Source: JAEXOD01 sp043805435
GTDB lineage: Bacteria; Bacteroidota; Ignavibacteria; Ignavibacteriales; Melioribacteraceae
Direction: 5' to 3'
Length of the DNA: 64,000 nucleotides
NCBI GenBank assembly: GCA_043805435.1
Contig: JAZDHY010000090.1
Span: 1-64,000, forward strand
The position numbers were made by a program, and so were the translations under genes. Below are positions 34,334-45,100 of the stretch, one piece after another (position 1 is the stretch's first letter; every line of letters starts with the position of its first letter). The notes under the pieces were generated by a model. The model saw only the letters and a list, made by a program, of their open reading frames with translations, did no database searches and had not been told where the DNA came from.

Positions 34334-37033
34334 ATGGAAAATAAAATAACACTTACATTCAAAAATAACAAGTTACTTAAAAATTCGGATACTTCTAAAT
34401 TAAATTTTAATCAGATTAAAGGAAAACTTGTTACTTTAAAAGAAGGTGAAATCCTTTACCGTGAAGGCGACCCTTCCGAGTACATTTATTTAATTGTTAG
34501 CGGCCAGGTTAAAGTTATTGCCAAAGACGAATTAGAAAATTCCCAATCATTAACATTAACGGAAAATGATTTTTTTGGGCATTTGGATTTTTATGAATCT
34601 ACTTTTAGAAAAACAAGTGCTTTTGGAGCAAAAGATTGTTATTTGATAGCTGTTTCTAAAGCCGAAATGAATAATCTCCTTTGGCAGGATGCTATAATTT
34701 TACAGAATTTAAAAACCTTATGTTCTTTTTCTGAAAATAAAGATTTGGAAAAATCTGACGATTCCTTTAATAAAATTTTAAACGATAATATAATTGAAGA
34801 TGATATAATTCTTGATGATGTAATTCAAGATTTGCCAAATTTTAATTCGTTTAATTTAGCAATGAATGATGACTTGGAAATTACTCCAAATTTGGATGAT
34901 GAAAAAAAATTATTCGATGAAAACTTAACTGCAGATATGGATAATTTTAAGTTGGATGATTTTAATAAACAAAACGAATCGGAAAGTGGTAATATAGAAC
35001 TTGTTGAACGGGAAGAACCAAATTTAACAGAGGTTTTTCCTGAGTTTGTTGACGATGAAGAACCGGAAAATATTGAAATGAATTTTTCGGAAGATTTTTT
35101 AATTAACCAATTTAATACTTCCGGTTTTGTAAATGATGATAAACCGGATGAAATACAAACAAATCCGGTTTCTGAAGAAAACAAATCCGATTTTAGTATT
35201 AACAGCAATTTTTATAAGCAATTTGATTCAATTAATTCAGATAACGTATTGGAAAACTTACAAAATGATGAGTTGAATGTAAAAGAGGATAAATTTAGCC
35301 TTGAGGGATTTACCACAAACGAGTTTAAAATAAATGATAGCTATTCTTTAGAAAATACAGAAGGGCAGCTGGGGAATAATTTTTTAAGTGATTTTAATAA
35401 TACACAATTAAATAATTTTCCAAAAAGTTTTGACGAGTTTGACAAAACCGAGATAATTGATAATGCAAACACGCCGGCCGATTTAAATGATAGCGACTTA
35501 TTTAATACAAATTTGGGAGCAATACGTTTTGAAGATGATGATATTATTAAACCTGAAGGCGATATTGAAGAATTAGAACAAATGGAAGGGTTTAACAAAG
35601 AACAATTTCTAAAATCGGAATTTGAAGATTTATACAAAAATGAAGAAGTTTTACCCAATTATGAAGATAAAAATATTAATTTTGAATTTTCTGCTTCAAA
35701 CGAAGAGCCTAAAACTTTTGAATCGGCAGAAAAAATCGAACAGCGGAATGAAAATAATTTTGAAGAATTAATACCCGAAAAAATAAAAGAAGAATTACCA
35801 ATTACAACAGTTGAAACAAACATACCTCAAGTACAAAATACTGATGGCGATAGAGCTGTTATGAATATTGAACAATTAAAAATGATACTTAAAGCTGCTC
35901 AGTTGGTAAGCTCAAAAATTAAATTGGATGACGTATTACAAAACATTGTTTCGGTTGCAACAAATCTAACAAATTGCGATAGAGGTACTTTATACCTTGT
36001 TGATAAGGATAAAAACGAGATATGGTCTAAGGTTGCCATGGGCAACGAACTAAAGGAAATTCGTCTTAAAATTGGCGATGGGGTTGCAGGCTGGGTAGCT
36101 AAAACAGGTGAAATTGTAAATATTTCAGATGCCCAAACAGACAGCCGTTTTAAATCTTCGTTTGACAAAACCAGCGGATACCAGACCAAAAGTATGATTT
36201 GTTTTCCTATTAAAAATGTTGAGGGGGAAATAATAGGTGTTCATCAGCTGTTAAACAGCCGTAATGGTAAGTTTAATAAATTAGATGAAGAATTTTTAAA
36301 TGCTATTTCAATTCATGCTTCCATCGCTTTAGAAAATGCCGAATTAGTTGAAAAACTTTTACAATTTGAAAGAATTTCCTCTCTTGGGAAAATGGCTAAT
36401 TTTTTAATTCAAGATATTAAAAATCCTGTGTTAATCAGTAAAAAATACACCGAACACTTAAAGAACAAAAATCTTCCTCAAGATATTACCCGCATACTTG
36501 ACATGATACTTGAACAACTAAATCAAGTTGCCGACTTAGTTTTAACAACTTCAAATTATTCCGAAAAAAACAAAGTATTACGACAAATTAACACAAACAT
36601 TATTTCTGTTTTAAATGATTATACTTCGCGTGTTGATGCTTTGGTGCGCAAAAAGAATTGTGCAATAGTAAATAGATTTGACGTAGATGCTATTGTAAGA
36701 GTAGACTTAAAAGAATTTTATCAGGGATATCAGCACATTATTAAAAATGCTACCGAAGCTATGCCTGACGGCGGTACAATTACGGTTACTACAGAAAAAG
36801 AAAATAACTTTGTAAAAATCTCTATATCCGATAGCGGGCTTGGAATACCGGACAGTATTAAAGATAAAATATTTGATCCGTTTATGTCGCACGGCAAAAA
36901 AGAAGGGACCGGTCTTGGATTATCTATTACAAAAAAAATTATTCAAGAACATGGCGGGTCAATTTTTGCTTCAAGTTCATTGGGACAAGGTTCAACATTT
37001 GTAATAAGACTGCCAATAACTCAAGATTTTTAA
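34334..37033 (+). CDS. CNBD-GAF histidine-kinase-like protein lacking the phospho-His
   Basis: 899 residues, no membrane helix. The cyclic-nucleotide-binding fold spans about 25-140 (GEILYREGDPSEYIYLIVSG). A very acidic, Asn/Asp/Glu/Phe-rich low-complexity linker follows (about 150-505). A GAF domain spans about 515-675 (CDRGTLYLVDKDKNEIWSK, GVAGWVAKTGEIVNISDA). The kinase core has GRISSLGKMANF-type SSLGKMANFLIQDIKNPV, where the usual His is Gln693. The ATPase part is complete: HIIKNATEAMPDGG (N box), DSGLGIPDS (G1), GTGLGLSI (G2). It may bind ATP without autophosphorylating at the normal site. Seven bases separate it from miaA. Confidence 0.85.
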   Translation: MENKITLTFKNNKLLKNSDTSKLNFNQIKGKLVTLKEGEILYREGDPSEYIYLIVSGQVKVIAKDELENSQSLTLTENDFFGHLDFYESTFRKTSAFGAKDCYLIAVSKAEMNNLLWQDAIILQNLKTLCSFSENKDLEKSDDSFNKILNDNIIEDDIILDDVIQDLPNFNSFNLAMNDDLEITPNLDDEKKLFDENLTADMDNFKLDDFNKQNESESGNIELVEREEPNLTEVFPEFVDDEEPENIEMNFSEDFLINQFNTSGFVNDDKPDEIQTNPVSEENKSDFSINSNFYKQFDSINSDNVLENLQNDELNVKEDKFSLEGFTTNEFKINDSYSLENTEGQLGNNFLSDFNNTQLNNFPKSFDEFDKTEIIDNANTPADLNDSDLFNTNLGAIRFEDDDIIKPEGDIEELEQMEGFNKEQFLKSEFEDLYKNEEVLPNYEDKNINFEFSASNEEPKTFESAEKIEQRNENNFEELIPEKIKEELPITTVETNIPQVQNTDGDRAVMNIEQLKMILKAAQLVSSKIKLDDVLQNIVSVATNLTNCDRGTLYLVDKDKNEIWSKVAMGNELKEIRLKIGDGVAGWVAKTGEIVNISDAQTDSRFKSSFDKTSGYQTKSMICFPIKNVEGEIIGVHQLLNSRNGKFNKLDEEFLNAISIHASIALENAELVEKLLQFERISSLGKMANFLIQDIKNPVLISKKYTEHLKNKNLPQDITRILDMILEQLNQVADLVLTTSNYSEKNKVLRQINTNIISVLNDYTSRVDALVRKKNCAIVNRFDVDAIVRVDLKEFYQGYQHIIKNATEAMPDGGTITVTTEKENNFVKISISDSGLGIPDSIKDKIFDPFMSHGKKEGTGLGLSITKKIIQEHGGSIFASSSLGQGSTFVIRLPITQDF

Positions 37034-37039
37034 TTAAGG

Positions 37040-37943
37040 ATGAAACATAATTTAATTGTTCTTTTGGGGCCAACAGCTACAGGGAAAACGAAACTTGGAT
37101 CAAAATTAGCTTATTCTTTTAATGGAGAAATAATATCTGCCGATTCGCGTCAAGTATATAAAATGATGGATATTGGTACAGGAAAAGACTTGGCTGATTA
37201 TTGTGTTGGGGATGTTAAAATTTCTTATCACCTTATTGACGTGGTTGAACCATTTGATGAATTTGATTTATATAAATTTAACACTCTCTTTTATAATTTA
37301 TTTAACAAAATAACGCTAAACAATAAAACCCCCTTTTTAATAGGGGGAACATCCTTGTATTTATATTCAATAATTAAGGGCTATAATTTAATACCGGTAA
37401 ATTTTGAAAGTGACGAATATAAAACCCTTAACGGTTTGTCGGAAGAGGAATTAAAAAAAAAAATTGCTTCTGTTGGATACAGGTTTACACAACACAACCG
37501 ATTTAATAAATAAAGAAAGATTGATAAAAGCCATTTTAATAGCTAATGCAAAAAAAACAGGCACTTATAATCCTAATCCTCAAATAAATCCTTTAATAAT
37601 AGGAATACAATTACCTCTTGAAATAATAAAACAAAGAATTACTGAAAGACTACAATTACGTTTTGCAAACGGCATGATTGACGAAGTAAAACAATTAATA
37701 GAAAAAGGAATAACGTTAAACAAACTCCTGTTTTTTGGACTTGAATATAAATATATAGGTTTGTATTTGTTCAATCAGTTGAACTATAACGATATGTACC
37801 AAAAACTTAATAGTGCAATTTATCAGTTTGCCCGTAAACAAGTTAAATGGTTTAGGAAAATGGAAAGAGAGGGTGTAAAAATTAATTGGATTGAAGGGGC
37901 AGATTTTGACAAGGCACATGAAATAATAAAAAATTGCTATTAA
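37040..37943 (+). CDS. miaA: tRNA dimethylallyltransferase MiaA, frame broken at an A11 tract
   Basis: Two frames give one MiaA of about 300 residues, normal length. Part 1 (37040-37462) has the P-loop LLGPTATGKTKLGSKLA, the substrate motif SADSRQVYKMMDIGTGK and FLIGGTSLYLYSI. The break is in eleven A at 37453-37463; dropping one A joins LSEEELKKK to LLLLDTGLHNTTDL and then NKERLIKAI, exactly the family pattern. The second frame runs to 37943 (PLEIIKQRITERLQLRF, FARKQVKWFRKM). MiaA adds the dimethylallyl group to A37 of tRNAs reading UNN codons. The gene may be rescued by polymerase slippage at the A tract, be a real frameshift, or reflect a homopolymer sequencing error. Confidence 0.85.
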
Positions 37944-37960
37944 GGTTTTGCAGTATAAGT

Positions 37961-39277
37961 ATGAAAAATTCCCTCAATATTGAAATAAACAAATATTTAC
38001 TTAAATACAAAGCACCCGATTGGTTTATCTCCAATCCGCCAAAAGAAAAATTTTCTTGTATTATAGTTATTCCGGCTATTTGCGAGCTTAAAAACATAAC
38101 AAATTTAATTGAATCGTTAAATAAAAATAATAGAAAATATTTTAACGATACATTAATAATTTTTGTTATAAATAATTTACAAAGCTCAAATGAAAAAATA
38201 AAAAGTGAAAATTATGCAACTATTAATTATTTAAATAAACTAGATAAATCACAAAACGAACAATTAAATATTGCGGTAATTGATGCCTCAAGCAGCGGGA
38301 AAGAACTGCCTGAAAAAGACGGCGGCGTAGGTTTTGCACGTAAAATAGGAATGGATATTTCTTTAGATTATTTTGATTTTGCAAAGCAAAATAATTTAAT
38401 GGTCTGTTTGGATGCTGATTGTTTGGTGGAGACAAATTATTTAGAAACTCTTCATAATTATAAAAATAAAAGTGTCGGTGCGGGTACAATTCCCTTTAGG
38501 CATATGTTTAGCGATATTGAAGAAGAAAAATATGCAATAGTATGCTATGAAATATTTTTATCATATTATGTTGCAGGATTAATTTACGCCAATTCTCCTT
38601 TTGGATTTTTTTCCATTGGATCTACAATGGTCTGTAACCCCGAACTGTATATTAAAATTCAAGGGATGAATAAAAGAAAAGCCGCCGAAGATTTTTATTT
38701 TATGGAAAAACTTGCAAAACTTGTTAAAATAAAAATTTTAAAAGGCACATATGTATATCCTCAAGGAAGAACATCGTGGCGGGTACCTTTTGGAACAGGT
38801 CAAAGAATTACAAGGTATCTTACACATGAGCAAAATGAATACTTGTTATATGATCCGCAAATTTTTAATGTGCTTAAAGAGTGGAATAACGTTTTTTTGA
38901 CTAACCAAATACAAACAAGCAACTTTTATTTAGAAAAAGCCAATCAAATTAATGCTCAATTAAATAAGTTTTTAATTAATAATTCTTTTTCTGAGGCTTG
39001 GGACAAAATATTGTCAAATAACAAATCTGCCGACCAAATAAACAAACAAAAATATTTTTGGTTTGATAGTTTTAGGACCTTAAAATTAGTACATTATTTA
39101 CGGGATTTCGCTTTTCCAAATAAAGCAATGTTTGTTGCGTTGGAGGAGTTTTTTTTTATTAGTAATATAAGCGGTCTGTTTAATTTACCGCCATTAATGC
39201 CAAATATCTCCGATCAACTGAAATATTTAGAAAAACTTAATCATTTTATAGAAAATAGCGGGCATATAATTAATTAA
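37961..39277 (+). CDS. Family 2 glycosyltransferase-like protein
   Basis: 438 residues from the ATG at 37961; a TTG start at 37934 would overlap miaA and adds an unsupported leader. The GT-A fold shows CIIVIPAICELKNITNLIES at the start, VCLDADCLVETNYL as the D-x-D metal motif and AAEDFYFMEKLAKL as the acceptor-side ED motif. No strong membrane helices. It resembles predicted glycosyltransferases of Bacteroidota that sit near miaA; donor and acceptor unknown. Co-transcription with miaA is likely (17-bp gap). Confidence 0.75.
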   Translation: MKNSLNIEINKYLLKYKAPDWFISNPPKEKFSCIIVIPAICELKNITNLIESLNKNNRKYFNDTLIIFVINNLQSSNEKIKSENYATINYLNKLDKSQNEQLNIAVIDASSSGKELPEKDGGVGFARKIGMDISLDYFDFAKQNNLMVCLDADCLVETNYLETLHNYKNKSVGAGTIPFRHMFSDIEEEKYAIVCYEIFLSYYVAGLIYANSPFGFFSIGSTMVCNPELYIKIQGMNKRKAAEDFYFMEKLAKLVKIKILKGTYVYPQGRTSWRVPFGTGQRITRYLTHEQNEYLLYDPQIFNVLKEWNNVFLTNQIQTSNFYLEKANQINAQLNKFLINNSFSEAWDKILSNNKSADQINKQKYFWFDSFRTLKLVHYLRDFAFPNKAMFVALEEFFFISNISGLFNLPPLMPNISDQLKYLEKLNHFIENSGHIIN

Positions 39278-39633
39278 CCGGCTATTTATTGCTAAATAAT
39301 GCTAAAAATTAATTAAAATAGAAAATATTTATTTAATTTGTACTTTTAGATTTAATATTTGTATAAGTTTTTTGATAATTATTTTAATTTTCTGATTTTT
39401 GTAAAAGAATTAAAAAAGGCTAGGAAAATTATTGTTTTACGCTGTTTTGTAAAACAAGTTTAAATGTACCCATTTAAAATTTCCAAAACTGTAAATATTA
39501 TTTATAGTTTTTACAGTTATGAAGGACAGCAAAGAGGGAGGAGGAGGTATTTTTAGATTAATGATGTTAGATGATGTGATTTAGGGACTGTTAAAATGAA
39601 AATTTTGTTGACAAATGCGTTAAAGGTATAGAA
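39278..39633. other. Promoter region of the kinase cluster
   Basis: 356 bp without a gene. It contains an inverted repeat AACTGTAAA (39487-39495) / TTTACAGTT (39510-39518), a purine-rich GGGAGGAGGAGG near 39535, and GGGACTGTTAAAAT near 39584 that resembles one MITE end. The inverted repeat is a possible regulator site. No promoter could be placed with confidence. Confidence 0.45.
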
Positions 39634-42159
39634 ATGACTGAAGAACTTCAAATTTTAAATGAGTTATTAAAAATTCAAAAAAACTTTATTCAAAAAAACG
39701 ATTTTAGACAATCTATAATAGAGATATTCCAATTAATACTTAAAACAACAAACAGCAGCTTAGGTTTTATTGGAGAATATATAAACAATGATAATAATTT
39801 TATTGATTTTATTGCTGATAACAGAGAAGAGTACTTAAAAGAAAACAGTTTGCAGTTTTATGAAAAAAATGGTGAGTTTTGGGGTACAGAAATTTCTCGA
39901 TCGGTTTTAATTAACAATTGCAAAATTAATAAAACCGATAAGCCATGCGGTTATAACTGGTTAATAATTCCAATAACCTTTGGAGAGGAAATAATCGGTT
40001 TATGCGGAATAGCGGACAAAAATATCAACTATTCCTTAGACTTTACAACATTATTGGAACCTTTAACCATTAACATTGCACATTATTTAAGTGTAAAAAA
40101 AATTAAAGAAATTCATAAAATTGCCAAAAAAAAATTACTTAAAAAAGAGTCATATCTTTCAACATTAAATAATATTGCCGGTCTATTAATGACAGAATAT
40201 GAAATTTTTCCATGGCAGACTATTGTTGAAGAGCTTGGTAAAGCTACGGGAATATGCAGAATAACCCTTTTATTGGTTGAAACTTTAAAAAACGGAAAAT
40301 TGGCTGCAATAGCCTCTGCCGAGTGGTGTGATACTAATGTTAGTTCCGAAATTAAAAACGCACCGTTTTTTTTACTAAACGAAAACACACAAAGATGGTT
40401 TGATATTTTAAGCAATGGGGAAATAATTGAAATTAGTGTTTCACAAATTCCCGAAGAAGCAATAAAAAACGAATTTATTCGCCAAAAGATTAAATCACTT
40501 CTTGTTATTCCCATACTACTTGATGATGTTTTTTATGGTTTTTTAGGTTTTGATAATTGCGTTGAAGAAAAGGAATGGCCTGTAGATGAAAAAGAATATT
40601 TAATTACCGCAACAGAATATATTAGTCAAGCAATCAAACGAAAAAATATAGAAATTGAATTAAACAAAAGCGAAGAAAAATTTAGAACATTTGCCGATTT
40701 TACATACGATATGGAATATTGGGCAAATCCAAGCGGGAAAATGCTGTATGTTTCAAATGCTTGTAAAAGAATTACCGGTTATGACAAAAATGAATTAATT
40801 AATGCTCCAAATTTTTCAAAGTTATTAATTTATCCTGAAGACAGTTTAATTTATTCCGAGCACCTAAAAAAATACCATACAATTACAGGCAACCCAAACG
40901 AAAGTATTGTAGAGTTTAGAATAATTACCAAAGATAATAGTGTAAAATGGATACAGCATGGCTGCAATGCTGTTTATAATGCGGCCGGGGTTTACATTGG
41001 AAGGCGGGTTAACAATCGCGATATTACTAAAATGAAGCAGGCCGAAGAACAATTAAAAGCGAATAAAGAAAAAAACAAAGCTTTGTTAAACGCTATTCCC
41101 GATCTTATGTTTTTATATTCTCACACGGGTTATTTTTTGGAGTGCTGGTGCAGTGATAAAAAAATGCTTTTTAAACCGGTAGAAGAATTTGTAAATCAAA
41201 AAATCAGTAAGGTTTTACCGCAAAAATTAGCCTTGATGGTTTTAGAAAAAATTGATTTAGTAATGAAAGAAAACATAATGCATAAGTTTGAATATTCGAT
41301 GGTAATTGATAATAAAGAAAGATTTTTTGAAAGTCGTTCGGTTAAATGTGGAGAAGACAAAGTTTTATCACTTATTAGAGAAATAACCGAACAAAAAAAA
41401 GCTGACAAAGAGCTTATTAAAGCTAAAGAACAAGCCGAGCAGGCCGATAAAATGAAAACGCAATTTTTAGCTCAAATGTCGCACGAAATTCGAACCCCAA
41501 TTAATGCTATATTATCTCTTAATTCGCTTATTAAGGAAGAAGTAAAAGGGAAAGTTGATGATGATGTATTTGACCTCTATCAGAGTATTGAATCGGCAGG
41601 GAGAAGACTTATTAGAACAATTGATCTGTTATTAAATATGTCGGAAGTGCAAACCGGAGTTTATGACGCAAAATTTTCCAGTTTTAATCCAATGGAAATA
41701 ATACATGCAATTGTAAAAGAAATGGATGTAATTGCCAAACAGAAAAATCTAAAACTAAATTTAACTTCAAAATATACCGAAGCGGAAATTTATGGCGACC
41801 AGTATAGTGTTGCACAAATTATTGTAAATTTATTGGATAATGCAATTAAATATACAAAAACCGGCCAAGTTGATATTGAATTAAATAAAAACTCTGAAAA
41901 TGATGTGTCAATTGTGGTTAAAGATACAGGTATAGGAATAAAAAAAGAATTTATTCCAAAATTATTCGATCCCTTTTCGCAAGAAGAAGAAGGATATATA
42001 CGCTCATTTGAAGGCACAGGACTAGGACTTGCTTTGGTAAAAAGGTACTGTGATATAAATAATGCTACAATTGAAGTAATAAGTGAAAAGGGCGAGGGAA
42101 CAAAAGTAGAAGTAGGTTTTTCTTCAAAAAAATTTGATCAAATATTTATTAATAATTAG
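39634..42159 (+). CDS. Sensor histidine kinase, GAF-GAF-PAS-PAS
   Basis: 841 residues, soluble. GAF 1 is about 10-160 (GFIGEYINND, WLIIPITFGEEIIGLCG), GAF 2 about 175-350 (RITLLLVETLKNGKLAAIAS, LLVIPILLDDVFYGFLGF), PAS 1 about 355-475 (MLYVSNACKRITGYDKNEL, EFRIITKDNSVKWIQHG), and PAS 2 about 480-585. The kinase core has His617 in FLAQMSHEIRTPINAIL, then LLDNAIKYTKTGQ, DTGIGIKKEF and GTGLGLAL. It lacks a receiver, but two receiver-bearing kinases follow directly (12- and 17-bp gaps), suggesting one phosphorelay or shared control. Ligand unknown. Confidence 0.9.
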   Translation: MTEELQILNELLKIQKNFIQKNDFRQSIIEIFQLILKTTNSSLGFIGEYINNDNNFIDFIADNREEYLKENSLQFYEKNGEFWGTEISRSVLINNCKINKTDKPCGYNWLIIPITFGEEIIGLCGIADKNINYSLDFTTLLEPLTINIAHYLSVKKIKEIHKIAKKKLLKKESYLSTLNNIAGLLMTEYEIFPWQTIVEELGKATGICRITLLLVETLKNGKLAAIASAEWCDTNVSSEIKNAPFFLLNENTQRWFDILSNGEIIEISVSQIPEEAIKNEFIRQKIKSLLVIPILLDDVFYGFLGFDNCVEEKEWPVDEKEYLITATEYISQAIKRKNIEIELNKSEEKFRTFADFTYDMEYWANPSGKMLYVSNACKRITGYDKNELINAPNFSKLLIYPEDSLIYSEHLKKYHTITGNPNESIVEFRIITKDNSVKWIQHGCNAVYNAAGVYIGRRVNNRDITKMKQAEEQLKANKEKNKALLNAIPDLMFLYSHTGYFLECWCSDKKMLFKPVEEFVNQKISKVLPQKLALMVLEKIDLVMKENIMHKFEYSMVIDNKERFFESRSVKCGEDKVLSLIREITEQKKADKELIKAKEQAEQADKMKTQFLAQMSHEIRTPINAILSLNSLIKEEVKGKVDDDVFDLYQSIESAGRRLIRTIDLLLNMSEVQTGVYDAKFSSFNPMEIIHAIVKEMDVIAKQKNLKLNLTSKYTEAEIYGDQYSVAQIIVNLLDNAIKYTKTGQVDIELNKNSENDVSIVVKDTGIGIKKEFIPKLFDPFSQEEEGYIRSFEGTGLGLALVKRYCDINNATIEVISEKGEGTKVEVGFSSKKFDQIFINN

Positions 42160-42171
42160 TTTGCTATAAAC

Positions 42172-45100
42172 ATGAACAATATAAATGACATTAATAGCAG
42201 TTTTCACATAATGGATAATAACTACAAGGAGATTTTTGAGCAAGTTCCTTTACCAGTATGGATTTATAAGAGCAATAGCAATAAATTTATATTGATTAAT
42301 AAAGCAGCTTTAATGAAATATAAAATAAAAGAGGAAACAATTTTTTTGCTTGACAAAAACATGTTTTTTGTTAACTCTTACATTGGAAAAACAATTAACG
42401 ATGAAACAATAATTGAAAGTCATAAGAATAATAATGGCGAATTATTTAATGTTAAAATAAAAAGAAATAACTTTTTATTAAATAATGAAGAAGTTGTTTT
42501 AGAAATTATTGAGGATGTTGTAAATTACGAAATTGAAGAGAGGAGATTTAATTTATATAAAATTGCGCTCGAATCCACATCAAACGGAATAATACTTACT
42601 GATAAATTGGGTAATATTGAATGGAGCAATAATGCTTTTACAGAACAAACAGGATATACGCAAGATGAGATTTTAGGAAAAAATTGTCGTGAGTTCTTAA
42701 ATTCGGGTAGAACAAAAAGCAGCGTGTTTGAAGATTTATGGAATACAATTAAGCAAGGTGATGTATGGCGGGGAGAATTAATAAATAAACGAAAAGACGG
42801 CACCTTGTATCTGGAAGGGCAGACTATTAACCCTGTATATAATCAGTTTGGTGAAATTACACATTTTATTGCAGTAAAAGAAGATATTACGGAAAGACGG
42901 GAATATGAAGAAGAAAAAAACAATTTATTATTACGCCTTCAGATATCAAAAGGACTTGCAGAAACAAATTTAATTCAAAATAACGAACTAATTGAACAAC
43001 TTGCCAGAAGTGAAGAAAAGTTAGTCAAACTTTTTGATTCGATGCAGGATTTAATTTTTGTTATTGATGACAAAGACTTTTTTGTTGAATTCCATAGGCC
43101 TCAAAAAATTAATAATAAATTGGAATATAGCGAGTTTATAGGTAAAAAATATACTGAAATTTTACCAAACGAATTATGCAGATTTGTAGAAGAAGCGTTA
43201 AAAGAACTTAAAAACGGGAAAGAAAATATTCAGTTTGATTATTGTTTAACGTTAGACGGAAATAAGGAGTGGTATAGTTCCAATGCAAATTTAATAAGAG
43301 GCGTGGATGACAATAACAACTCGTTTTTATTTGTTATTAGAGATATTACTGACAGAAAAAAAACCGAAGAAGAAATTAAAAAATTATCTTTTGAATATGA
43401 AAGAGTTTTTAATGGTACACAAGACGCATTATTTTTATTAGAAGTGATTGATGGCGAAAAGTTTAGATTTATAAGGAATAATCTTTCGCATCAAGTATTA
43501 ACCGGTTTATCCCTTGAACAGATTCAAGGCAGATGCCCCATTGAAATTTTTGGGGAAGAATTGGCTTTAGAAGTAGAACAAAATTATAATAGCTGTCTGA
43601 AGGCCCAGTCGAGCATAACTTACGAAGAAAGTTTAAATTTGCCTGCAGGAAAAAGAAAATGGATTACAACCCTTACACCTATTTACGAAGATAATGAAAT
43701 TAAATTTATTGTTGGTTCTTCATTGGACGTAACAGAAAAAAAGAAGATTGAACAGGATTTAATAGAAAGTGAAAGAAGATTAAGAGAAGTTATTAATTTA
43801 GTGCCTCATTTTATATTTGCAAAAGATATTGCCGGTAATTACTTAATGGTAAATAAAGCAATTGCCGAAGCTTTGAATACTACTCCTGAAGAATTATTGA
43901 GTAAAAAAGATAAAGATTTTTTAAATAATAATGAACAAATTTCAAAAAGCAGGGATGAAGATGTTGATATCATAGTATCAAACACCGAAAAACATATTCC
44001 CGAAGAAACATATATTAGAGCTGATGGTAGTAAAAGATATTTACAAACAACAAAAATTCCGTTTAAGTTTTCGGAAAATAGCCGCCCGGCAATATTAGGG
44101 GTTTCGGTTGATATTACCGACTTAAAACTTACCGAATTTTCGTTATTGGAAAATCAAAAAAAACTTGAAAAAGCTCTTGAAGAAATTGAATGGAAAAACA
44201 ACCAATTAAAAATTGCAAAAGAATTGGCTGAAGATGCAAATAAAACAAAAAGCGAATTTTTAGCCAATATGAGTCATGAAATTAGAACCCCCATGAATGC
44301 AATTTTAGGATTTGCCGAAATTTTACTTAATACAACCGAAGATGTCAAAACAAAAAGGTATTTAAATAATATTTTAACAAGCGGCAAAACATTGTTGGGA
44401 TTAATAAATGATATTTTGGATTTATCAAAGATTGAATCGGGGAATTTTACATTAAATTATGAACCGATTGATTTTAAATCGGTACTGAATGAAATTTATT
44501 TTATGTTTCAGCAAAAAATTACCGAAAAGGGTATTAATATGTTTCTGGATATTCCGGAAGTGTTTCCAAAAGGTATTGTGTTAGATGAAATAAGAATTAG
44601 GCAGATTTTAATTAACTTAGTTAGTAATGCAGCCAAATTTACAAAACATGGATATATTAAAATAAAAACTTACGTCAAAACCAATTCCGATAATAGCAAT
44701 AGTTTGTATGTTATTGTTGAAGATACCGGTATTGGTATTGTTGATGGTGAACTTGCAGTAATATTCGAATCTTTTAGACAAGCACGCAATTTAAGTACAA
44801 AACATTACGGAGGTACAGGATTAGGTTTAACCATAACAAAAAGGTTAGTTGAAATGATGGGGGGTAATATTTACGTTGAAAGCGAATTTAATAAAGGAAG
44901 TTCGTTTATTGTAGTATTTAATAATATTAACTTGGCAGAACAAGAAAATATTAAAAAGAATGAATACGAATGGGCAAATATTAAAATTGATTTTAAGTAT
45001 GGCAAAATTTTAGTTGTTGATGATATTGTTAAAAATATTGAAGTTGTTAAAGGTTATTTGGAAGTTTATAATATAACTGTTCTTGAAGCTTTAACCGCTG

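Noticed and set aside
34825..35658. Ser-rich minus-strand frames inside the acidic linker of the CNBD-GAF protein
   Set aside because: They are antisense reflections of the Asp/Glu/Asn-rich codons of the real gene.
39580..39600. GGGACTGTTAAAAT as a solo MITE end
   Set aside because: It resembles the GACTGTGTTAAAATT terminus, but there is no partner end or interior similarity nearby.
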